Below are positions 7,713-13,713 of a stretch of DNA of 13,797 nucleotides, piece after piece (the first letter of the stretch is position 1; each line of letters opens with the position of its first letter). Below the pieces are notes generated by a model. That model saw only the letters and a program-made list of their open reading frames with translations. It was not told the DNA's origin and did no database searches. The stretch spans positions 1-13,797 of the forward strand of contig JAABPT010000447.1 in assembly GCA_011391855.1 (NCBI GenBank), in the 5' to 3' direction. A program made the translations under genes and the position numbers. Origin of the DNA: Burkholderiales bacterium. GTDB lineage: Bacteria; Pseudomonadota; Gammaproteobacteria; Burkholderiales; Burkholderiaceae_C.

Positions 7713-7718
7713 GGCTTG

Positions 7719-7724
7719 GATAAT
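7719..7724 (+). promoter_or_regulatory. Candidate -10 element just before the SNF2 gene (near-leaderless transcript)
   Basis: GATAAT matches the -10 consensus at 5 of 6 positions in an otherwise GC-only stretch, and ends 10 bases before the ATG at 7735. No ribosome binding site precedes that ATG. A start site near 7731 would give a leader of only a few bases. No good -35 is present at the expected distance, so this stays a candidate. Confidence 0.35.
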
Positions 7725-7734
7725 CGGGCCCGCC

Positions 7735-10700
7735 ATGGCACGCAAGCCCCCTTTCCAATACGTGAATATCCACGGTCAGCCGCTGGACCGGCCGGGCGAG
7801 TTGCGACCGCCGGCCGCCAGGGCGGCGTCACGCCCGGCAGCGCGCCCGCCCGCACCCGTGCATCAACCCACGCCGGCCGACCTGGAAGCCGTCTACGACG
7901 CGCTGTGCCTGGCCGGTTCGCCGCGCGGCAAGACCTTCGTCATGAACCTGCTGCGCGGCCTGGGCCACCGCACCGAGCGCGGTGCGCGGCTGTCGCTGCC
8001 TGAATTGACGCTGGCACTGGACGCCCTGTGCGCCGCCGGCCGCATCACCCTGGAAGAAGACCGTGGCTACGCCGCTGCCGATGCGGCCGCACGCCAGCGG
8101 CGCGACGGATTGCTGGCCGGCGACACGGCACCGGACTATGCGAGGCTGTGGCTGTGGGCGCATGGCGGCGCCTATGGCGAGCCGGTCGGCTGGCGCGGGT
8201 CGGGCTATATCGGTGACCGTGCCCAGGCCGTGGCCTGGTTGCGGCTGCTGGTCTATGGCCGTGGCGTCGACGACCCCAAGAGCTTCAATCTCGCCATGAC
8301 GCCCATGCGCGGCCTGCTGAGCGAGGAGATCCTGGCGCAGGCGTTGTGCGAACCGTTCTCGCCCGCGCTCTTCGAACGCCTGAGCCTGCCACTGCGCACG
8401 GGTCTGCTTTCCATGCTGGGCCAGAGCCTGGGCCATGGTGCTCCGGTTTGGCGGCCGCTGCGGGCCTGGCTGGACGAGCGGCTGGCGACAGCGCCAGAAG
8501 AACTGCCCGCGTCGCTGCGCATGACACTCGCCGAAGGACGGCTGCACCGTGGTGACATCGCCGGCATGGACGCCGCGCTGGCCGGGCTGCAAAGCCCGGC
8601 GCTGCCCTTGTTCGCCGCCGCCCGACTGGCACAGCGCGGGCAGTGGGCCGAGGCCGCCGCGGCCTATGCCGAGGCCTACAAGGAGCTGTGCAGAGCGCTG
8701 GGCCGGCGCCGCAACGTGGCACCCTACGGCCTGCTGTGGCTGTATCCGCTGGCGCTTGCGGCCCAGCCCACGGTGGCCGCTTGGACGCAGGCACGCAAAT
8801 TTTGCGTCGCCGAGTCGGGTTCGCGCACACCCCAGCCGTTCGACGCCTGGGGCTTGTGGGCGCACGCCCTCGGCGTGCGCCTGGGCGACGACGCGCTGGA
8901 CCCAGCGGCATTCACCTGCCGCGATAACCCGAGCCACACGCCCGCGCAGGCCGAATTCCTGGCCCTGCGGCTCCTGTTGGCGGCCTGGCTCGGCCATCGG
9001 CCGAGCCACTGGAACCACGCCGCCGTGGCGCGCGTGCTGGCCGTGCTGGAGGACAGTGGTCAATGGTTGCTGGCCGACCTGGCGCGGCAGGCGGCCGAGC
9101 GGCTGGACCTGGTCGCCGCGCCGTCGCCCCGCGCGCCGGTGGCGCCGCTCGACTTTTTCGGCAGCCCACGCGAAAACTGGCGTGACGCACTGGCGGCCAT
9201 CACCGCCTTGGGCGAGACCAAGGGCGGGGCAGGCGCCGCGGCGCTGTCCACGCTGCAGTGGCGCGTCACGCTGGCCGCAGACGGCAGCGTGGAGGACGTC
9301 GAACCCTGGGAACTGCCCGCCAGCGCGCGCGGCAAGGCCAAGCCGGTGCCGCTGGCGCGGCTGAAGAAGGACACGCGGCTGGACCCGCGCGACGCCGCGG
9401 TGGCGCGCAACGTCAAGACCTCGCCCTACAGCCGCCACCTGTTGGAAATCGACACCGAAGCCGCCGCGCTGGCGCTGGTCAACCACCCCGGCGTGGTGTT
9501 TGCCGACGCTCCGACCGAGGCGGTGGAACTGCGCGAAGGGCTGCCCGAACTCGAGGTGCTGCGCCGGCGCAGCGGCGACCCCGGCGGCGCCGAGCATTTC
9601 GTCTTCAGCCTGCTCGACCCTGTGGGCGGCGGCAGCATCGGCAGTGCAGGGCGCAGCGGATCGGCGGTGCGCATCGTGCGCGAGGGCGGCGGCCGCGCCA
9701 AGCTGATCCGCGTCACGCCGGCACAGCGCCGCGTGGCCGAACTCGTTGCGCAGCAATGGCAGGTGCCGGTGGACGCCAAGGCCGAACTCGAAGCCGCGCT
9801 GCGCGTGCTGGGCGGCCATTTCCAGCTGCACAGCGACGCCGCCGCCGGCCAGAGCGTGCCCTGCGAAAGCCGCCTGCGCGCGCAGCTCACGCCCGACGGC
9901 AGCGCGCTGCGGCTGCGCCTGGTGGTGCGGCCGTTCGGCGATTTCGGCCCGCTGGTGACACCCGGCGTCGGCCGCGCGCGGCTGCTCACGCTGCACGAGG
10001 GGTTGCAGCTGTCCACCGAACGCGCCCTGCCGGCCGAGGCGGCGCACCTGGCCGCGGTGCTGGAAGCGCTGCCCTGGCTCGGCGAGGCCGAACACGGCGA
10101 CGCGAGCTGGTTCCTCGACGACCCCGAAGACGCGCTGCGCGCCGTCGAACAACTGCCCGCACTGCCGGCGGTGGCCGGCCTGGACTGGCCTCGCGGCAAG
10201 GCGGTGCAGGTGCGCACCGCGGCGCCGAATGCGCTGAAGATCAAGGTGGCCAGTTCGCGCGACTGGTTTGCCGTGGACGGTGAACTGCAACTCGACGAGC
10301 AGCGTGTGCTCGGCCTGCGCCAGTTGCTGGCGCTGGTGCGCGAGGCACGCGGCAGCCGCTTCGTGGCGCTGGGCGAAGGCGAGTACCTGGCGCTCACCGA
10401 GCGGCTGCGCCGCCAACTGGCCGACCTGGACGCCGTGGGCCAGGGCGACAAGCAGGGCCTGAAACTGCCCGCCGCCGCCGCCGGCTTTCTGGCCGAAACG
10501 CTGGACGAAACCGCGCTGGCCGGCGACAAGCCCTGGGCCCGCCGCATCGCGGCACTGAACGAAGCCGCCGCGCTGAACCCCGAGCCGCCGGCGGCGCTGC
10601 AGGCCCAGTTGCGCACCTACCAGCTCGAAGGTTATGCCTGGATGGCGCGGCTGGCGCACGCCGGCCTGGGCGCCGTGCTGGCCGACGATATGGGCCTGGG

Positions 10701-12033
10701 CAAGACGGTGCAGACGCTGGCGCTGCTGCTGGCCCGTGCCGCTGAAGGCCCGGCGCTGGTGGTGGCGCCGACCTCGGTGTGTGGCAACTGGGTGGCCGAG
10801 ACGCAGCGCTTCGCGCCGGGCCTGCGTGTGCTGGCTTACGGTGAACACTCTGGCGAAGGCGAGCGTGCCACCCTGCTGCAGCAGGCCGGGCCCTTCGACC
10901 TGGTGGTGGCTTCGTACGCGCTGGTGCAGGGCGACGCCGAGGCCTTCGCCGCGCAGCGCTGGCACACCCTGGTGCTGGACGAGGCGCAGGCCCTGAAGAA
11001 CGCCGCCACCAAGCGTGCACAGGCAGTGGCCACGCTGCAGGCCGATTTCCGCCTGGCGCTCACCGGCACGCCGGTGGAAAACCGGCTCGCCGACCTGTGG
11101 TCGATCATGAACCTGCTCAACCCCGGGCTGCTGGGCAGCGCGGCGCAGTTCCAGCAGCGCTTTGCCGGTGCCATCGAGCGCCAGCGCGACGACGGCGCGC
11201 GCGAGCGGCTGAAGCGGCTGGTGGCGCCCTTCCTGTTGCGCCGCACCAAGGCCCAGGTGCTGACCGACCTGCCGCCGCGCACCGAGATCGTCCACCGCGT
11301 GGAGCCCGGCGCCGAGGAACGCGCCTTCCTGGAAGCGATGCGACGCGACGCCGTGCAGCGCATCGCCACCGTGGCCGCAGACGCCGCGCCCGGGCAGGCC
11401 GCCTTCCACATGCTGGCCGAACTGACGCGCTTGCGACGCGCGGCCTGCGACCCGCGGCTGGTGGCGCCCGAACTGGGTCGCATCGGCGCCAAGGCGCAGG
11501 AATTCGAGCAACTGGCGCTGGAATTGGTGGCCGGCCGCCACAAGGCGCTGGTGTTCAGCCAGTTCACCGACTTCCTGAAGCTGCTGGGCGAGCGGCTGCA
11601 GGCCGCGGGCGTGGCTTACCAGTACCTGGACGGCAGCACGCCGGCGGCCGAACGCACGCGGCGCGTCAACGCCTTCCAGCAAGGCCAGGGCGACTTGTTC
11701 CTGATCAGCCTGAAGGCGGGCGGCTTCGGCCTCAACCTCACCGCCGCCGACTATGTGCTCATCGTCGACCCGTGGTGGAACCCGGCCGCCGAAGACCAGG
11801 CGCTGGGCCGCGCGCATCGCATCGGCCAGCTGCGGCCGGTGACGGTGTACCGGCTCGTCACCGCCGGCTCGATCGAGGAGCGCATCGTTGAGATGCACCG
11901 CGACAAGCGCGCGCTGGCCGACGGGCTGCTGGAAGGGCAGGACCAGGGCCGGCCGATCGGAGCTGACGAATTGCGGGAGCTGCTCTCGCCGTCCGCGGCG
12001 CTGTCGGTGGAGAGAACGGTCGCTGGGTCGTAA
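7735..12033 (+). CDS. SNF2-family DNA-dependent ATPase/helicase with large N-terminal extension
   Basis: A 1432-residue protein. The C-terminal ~460 residues hold a complete SNF2 motor: motif I DDMGLGKT (Lys990), motif Ia VVAPTSVCGNW, motif II DEAQ (1082-1085), motif III LTGTPVEN (1109-1116), motif IV KALVFSQFTDF, motif V LKAGGFGLNLTAADYV and motif VI QALGRAHRIGQ (1355-1365, with Arg1359 and Arg1362). Such motors track along DNA and strip or remodel bound proteins. Just before the motor, RDWFAVDGELQL (842-853) and LGEGEYLALTERLRRQL resemble the helicase-associated region of bacterial SNF2 proteins. The first ~560 residues are not recognised; residues about 46-112 could be a winged helix and 293-325 look like a TPR helical pair. 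No nuclease or methylase domain is seen. Codon use matches its neighbours, so recent transfer is not evident. Its cellular role is unknown; the toxin-antitoxin genes beside it make a defence role possible but unproven. Confidence 0.92.
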   Translation: MARKPPFQYVNIHGQPLDRPGELRPPAARAASRPAARPPAPVHQPTPADLEAVYDALCLAGSPRGKTFVMNLLRGLGHRTERGARLSLPELTLALDALCAAGRITLEEDRGYAAADAAARQRRDGLLAGDTAPDYARLWLWAHGGAYGEPVGWRGSGYIGDRAQAVAWLRLLVYGRGVDDPKSFNLAMTPMRGLLSEEILAQALCEPFSPALFERLSLPLRTGLLSMLGQSLGHGAPVWRPLRAWLDERLATAPEELPASLRMTLAEGRLHRGDIAGMDAALAGLQSPALPLFAAARLAQRGQWAEAAAAYAEAYKELCRALGRRRNVAPYGLLWLYPLALAAQPTVAAWTQARKFCVAESGSRTPQPFDAWGLWAHALGVRLGDDALDPAAFTCRDNPSHTPAQAEFLALRLLLAAWLGHRPSHWNHAAVARVLAVLEDSGQWLLADLARQAAERLDLVAAPSPRAPVAPLDFFGSPRENWRDALAAITALGETKGGAGAAALSTLQWRVTLAADGSVEDVEPWELPASARGKAKPVPLARLKKDTRLDPRDAAVARNVKTSPYSRHLLEIDTEAAALALVNHPGVVFADAPTEAVELREGLPELEVLRRRSGDPGGAEHFVFSLLDPVGGGSIGSAGRSGSAVRIVREGGGRAKLIRVTPAQRRVAELVAQQWQVPVDAKAELEAALRVLGGHFQLHSDAAAGQSVPCESRLRAQLTPDGSALRLRLVVRPFGDFGPLVTPGVGRARLLTLHEGLQLSTERALPAEAAHLAAVLEALPWLGEAEHGDASWFLDDPEDALRAVEQLPALPAVAGLDWPRGKAVQVRTAAPNALKIKVASSRDWFAVDGELQLDEQRVLGLRQLLALVREARGSRFVALGEGEYLALTERLRRQLADLDAVGQGDKQGLKLPAAAAGFLAETLDETALAGDKPWARRIAALNEAAALNPEPPAALQAQLRTYQLEGYAWMARLAHAGLGAVLADDMGLGKTVQTLALLLARAAEGPALVVAPTSVCGNWVAETQRFAPGLRVLAYGEHSGEGERATLLQQAGPFDLVVASYALVQGDAEAFAAQRWHTLVLDEAQALKNAATKRAQAVATLQADFRLALTGTPVENRLADLWSIMNLLNPGLLGSAAQFQQRFAGAIERQRDDGARERLKRLVAPFLLRRTKAQVLTDLPPRTEIVHRVEPGAEERAFLEAMRRDAVQRIATVAADAAPGQAAFHMLAELTRLRRAACDPRLVAPELGRIGAKAQEFEQLALELVAGRHKALVFSQFTDFLKLLGERLQAAGVAYQYLDGSTPAAERTRRVNAFQQGQGDLFLISLKAGGFGLNLTAADYVLIVDPWWNPAAEDQALGRAHRIGQLRPVTVYRLVTAGSIEERIVEMHRDKRALADGLLEGQDQGRPIGADELRELLSPSAALSVERTVAGS

Positions 12034-12036
12034 AAT
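12008..12036 (+). promoter_or_regulatory. Candidate promoter of vapBC
   Basis: TGGAGA (12008-12013, 4 of 6) and TAAAAT (12031-12036, 5 of 6) are separated by 17 bases, inside the last codons and stop codon of the SNF2 gene. Predicted transcription starts near 12043, within the palindromic operator, leaving a leader of about 30 bases before the vapB ATG. The overlap of -10, start site and operator is the arrangement expected for autorepression. Confidence 0.5.
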
Positions 12037-12051
12037 ACAGAAATCTGTATT
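12034..12051. promoter_or_regulatory. Palindromic operator for the vapBC module
   Basis: AATACAGA-AA-TCTGTATT is a perfect inverted repeat with 8-base arms and a 2-base centre, starting directly after the SNF2 stop codon. It is AT-rich in a very GC-rich setting and lies over the predicted -10 and start site. Ribbon-helix-helix antitoxins such as the encoded VapB typically bind palindromes of this kind and, with their toxin, repress their own promoter. Confidence 0.75.
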
Positions 12052-12074
12052 GCCCACCTATTCGGGAATCGTCC

Positions 12075-12314
12075 ATGAAGACCACGCTCGACCTGAATGA
12101 CGCATTGCTGACCCGGGCCAAGACGCTTGCCGCGCAGCAGCGCACCAGCCTGACCCGCCTGATCGAAGAAGGACTGCAACTGCGCCTGCGCGCGCAGCAA
12201 ATGCCGGCCAAGCGCGTGCGCCTGCCCGTCTACCGCGGCAAGGGCGGACTGGCGCCAGGACTCGACGGACTGAACAACAAGGCCATGTTGGACGCCGCCG
12301 ATCAAGACGCCTGA
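12075..12314 (+). CDS. vapB: VapB-type antitoxin (ribbon-helix-helix)
   Basis: A 79-residue protein predicted to bind DNA and neutralise the adjacent PIN toxin. The N-terminus has the ribbon-helix-helix pattern: strand MKTTLDLND, helix DALLTRAKTLAAQQ, turn, and second helix SLTRLIEEGLQLRLRAQ (about 25-41). The C-terminal half (45-79, with VRLPVYRGKGGLAPGLDGLNN) is the part that in this family wraps the toxin. The ATG at 12075 has only a weak upstream GGGAA. The stop is 3 bases before the toxin ATG, a typical antitoxin-first operon, and a perfect palindrome 24 bases upstream fits autoregulation. Confidence 0.85.
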   Translation: MKTTLDLNDALLTRAKTLAAQQRTSLTRLIEEGLQLRLRAQQMPAKRVRLPVYRGKGGLAPGLDGLNNKAMLDAADQDA

Positions 12315-12317
12315 ACC

Positions 12318-12752
12318 ATGACGCCCGACGTCAACGTCCTGGTCGCAGCGTCCCGCAGCGACCATCCGCACCACGGCAGCGCCCGCACCTGGCTGCAGCA
12401 AGCGCTCGCCGATGCTGACCAGGGGGACACGCTCAAGCTGCAACCCATGGTGATCGCCAGCTTCCTGCGGCTGGTGACGCACCCGAAGATCTTCGTTCAG
12501 CCCACCCCGGTGTCGGAGGCCGTGCGCTTCGTCGACGCGCTGCTGGCCGCGCCGGGTGTGGAGCGCCCCGAACTGGGTGCCGAATGGCCCGTGCTGCGCA
12601 GGCTGTGCGCCGAGCAGTCGCTCGCCGCGAACGACATCCCCGATGCATGGCTCGCGGCTGCGGCCATTCACCAGGGTGAAACGGTGACCAGTTTCGACAG
12701 GGACTTCAAGCGCTTGCTTCCGAGGGGCCAGTTCACGCTGCTGTCTGGGTGA
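12318..12752 (+). CDS. vapC: VapC-type PIN-domain ribonuclease toxin
   Basis: A 144-residue PIN-domain protein, predicted to be a Mg-dependent RNase held inactive by the upstream antitoxin. Acidic residues expected in the active site are Asp4 in TPDVNVLVA, Asp109 in IPDAWLAAAA, and Asp127/Asp129 in TSFDRDF. The segment ASFLRLVTHPKIF (47-59) is typical of the family. At the position where many VapC proteins carry a Glu three residues before FLR, this protein has Ile46, which may mark a subfamily or reduced activity. The ATG is 3 bases after vapB, so translation is probably coupled. The gene ends 11 bases before the last recognisable cas4-like codon on the opposite strand. Confidence 0.86.
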   Translation: MTPDVNVLVAASRSDHPHHGSARTWLQQALADADQGDTLKLQPMVIASFLRLVTHPKIFVQPTPVSEAVRFVDALLAAPGVERPELGAEWPVLRRLCAEQSLAANDIPDAWLAAAAIHQGETVTSFDRDFKRLLPRGQFTLLSG

Positions 12753-12763
12753 CGGGCAGGGCC

Positions 12764-12889
12764 ATGTCGGCCGCGCAGAGAGTGCAGGCTATCGTCGAAG
12801 GTCTACTCCAGGTGGAACAGGCCGAACTGGCGCGGGCAGTAGGCCCAGTGCTGCAGGGCTGACAGGGGAAGTGCTTCGTACTCGGTCAC
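12764..12889 (-). pseudogene. cas4: Decayed cas4 remnant (N-terminal fragment with in-frame stop)
   Basis: Read on the minus strand from GTG at 12889, 28 codons encode a typical Cas4 N-terminus: PLSALQHWAYCPRQFGLFHLE includes the first conserved cysteine (residue 18) of the Cas4 iron-sulphur cluster in CPRQ. An in-frame TAG (12805-12803) then falls where Cas4 proteins usually have Gln, a single-base change from CAG. The same frame continues with TFDDSLHSLRGRH, like the Cas4 stretch that follows HLEQ. Homology then stops, 11 bases from the end of vapC. Cas4 is a RecB-like nuclease that trims CRISPR prespacers, normally about 200 residues; the nuclease core and the three C-terminal cysteines are absent here, so no activity is expected. 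Its GTG overlaps the stop of the DUF5615 gene (GTGA). No other cas gene or CRISPR repeat is visible. Confidence 0.75.
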
Positions 12890-13251
12890 GGTGTGGGCAG
12901 CGCGCGGCGCCGCAGCGCGCGCCCGCTGACGACGACCAGATGGCCCGCGACCCACTCTGCGCGGACCAGCAGGTCCAGCACCACTTGCGCCGGCCAGTCG
13001 GTCGCATAGGTGCCCTGGCGAAGATAGACGATGGCCGGTGGCGGCGGCACCGATCGTGCGAAGACGAGTTCGCCGTAGTCGCGGTCGAAGGTCAGCACCC
13101 AGCGACCCTGGGCCGCGGCATGGCGCAACACCTGGGCGTCGCTGGCACTCGGCATGGTCTCGACCACGGCCTCGACGTCCAGGCCAGCCGCGCGCAGCGC
13201 CAGCAGCGCCGGGCGCGGCCAGTTCTCGTTGGCCAGAAGCGCAACACTCAC
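12886..13251 (-). CDS. DUF5615 PIN-like protein (predicted toxin of DUF433/DUF5615 module)
   Basis: A 121-residue protein of the DUF5615 (COG4634, Mut7-C-like PIN) family, proposed by others as the toxin partner of DUF433 proteins and presumed to be a ribonuclease. Visible signatures are LLANENWPRPALLALRAAG (5-23, with Asn8-Glu9-Asn10), the conserved Asp38 in SASDAQVLRHA, and LTFDRDYGELVF (53-64, Asp56 and Asp58). The start is GTG at 13251, overlapping the DUF433 stop codon as GTGA. The frame is open up to 13533, but that extension runs antiparallel to nothing useful and overlaps all of DUF433 in another frame, so it is rejected. Its own stop also forms a GTGA with the cas4 remnant. Confidence 0.85.
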   Translation of the reverse strand: MSVALLANENWPRPALLALRAAGLDVEAVVETMPSASDAQVLRHAAAQGRWVLTFDRDYGELVFARSVPPPPAIVYLRQGTYATDWPAQVVLDLLVRAEWVAGHLVVVSGRALRRRALPTP

Positions 13252-13487
13252 GCCGTAGACCGGTCCAGCAGCGTGTAGGACTCTTCGCGCATCTTCTCGG
13301 CGGCGAAGGCGAGCGCGGCCAGGATGTCGTCGCGCATGAGCTGCGGGTACGCCTCGATCAGCATTTCGTGTGTCCAGCCCTGCGCCAGCCAGCCCAGGAT
13401 CAGTTCCACCGACAGCCGCGTGCCCTTGACGGTGGGCTTTCCAACGAGGATCTCGGGATTGCAGACGATGCGTTCGCGCCAGTCCAA
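13248..13487 (-). CDS. DUF433 protein (predicted antitoxin, TTG start)
   Basis: A 79-residue protein of the DUF433 (COG2442) family, small helix-turn-helix proteins predicted to act as antitoxin and repressor for a DUF5615 partner. It shows the family pattern clearly: DWRERIVCNPEILVGKP (2-18), VKGTRLSVELILGWLAQGW (20-38) and AYPQLMRDDILAALAFAAE (46-64). The start is taken as TTG at 13487 because a perfect GGAGGT lies 7 bases upstream and DUF433 proteins normally begin within a few residues of this point. An ATG at 13595 in the same frame would add 36 residues with no family resemblance. Its stop overlaps the next gene's GTG, so the pair is translationally coupled. Confidence 0.86.
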   Translation of the reverse strand: MDWRERIVCNPEILVGKPTVKGTRLSVELILGWLAQGWTHEMLIEAYPQLMRDDILAALAFAAEKMREESYTLLDRSTA

Positions 13488-13494
13488 CTTCAGC

Positions 13495-13500
13495 ACCTCC
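13495..13500 (-). promoter_or_regulatory. Shine-Dalgarno GGAGGT fixing the DUF433 TTG start
   Basis: On the minus strand GGAGGT is a perfect ribosome binding site with a 7-base spacer to TTG at 13487. It is the strongest such site in the window and is the reason for choosing a TTG start over the longer ATG frame. Confidence 0.75.
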
Positions 13501-13555
13501 GGTACATGTGACGACCTGCCAACTGCCGGGCATTTACCCAGGATCGACGCAGAGT

Positions 13556-13697
13556 CGTCGGAAGATGTCAAGTATGCGGCCAAGTCTTGCCTCAATTGAG
13601 GTGCAGGTGCTCGTTCGGGCTGTTACCAGACAGTGGAATACGGCGAGGTGGCCCGAGTCACGAACCCACGCAGGACGATGTGGCGACATCTTCGACG
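13556..13697. repeat. Imperfect inverted repeat enclosing the DUF433-radA spacer
   Basis: CGTCGGAAGATGTC at 13556-13569 is repeated in inverted form as GACATCTTCGACG at 13685-13697, differing by one extra G. The arms enclose about 115 bases containing a perfect 12-bp palindrome CCTCAATTGAGG (13590-13601). On the minus strand a perfect TTGACA (13566-13571) overlaps the left arm, but I see no good -10 after it. The palindrome could be an operator for the DUF433 module and the arms could be ends of a small element or paired binding sites; none of this is established. No gene is seen between 13488 and 13713. Confidence 0.45.
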
Positions 13698-13713
13698 CAC
13701 GCACAATGCCCGC

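Noticed and set aside
7828..12057. 1409-codon open frame antisense to the SNF2 gene
   Set aside because: It is a shadow of high-GC codon bias: the translation is rich in Arg, Gln, His and Gly with no recognisable domain, while the plus-strand frame has complete SNF2 motifs.
12803..12889. A functional 28-residue peptide gene
   Set aside because: The sequence is better explained as a cas4 N-terminus because Cas4-like codons continue in frame after the TAG; kept as a pseudogene with the alternative noted.
12886..13533. 215-codon version of the DUF5615 gene
   Set aside because: Family resemblance begins only at the GTG at 13251; the extra N-terminal part is an out-of-frame reading of DUF433.
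12753..13713. CRISPR array associated with the cas4 remnant
   Set aside because: I looked for regularly spaced direct repeats of 25-40 bases here and around vapBC and found none.
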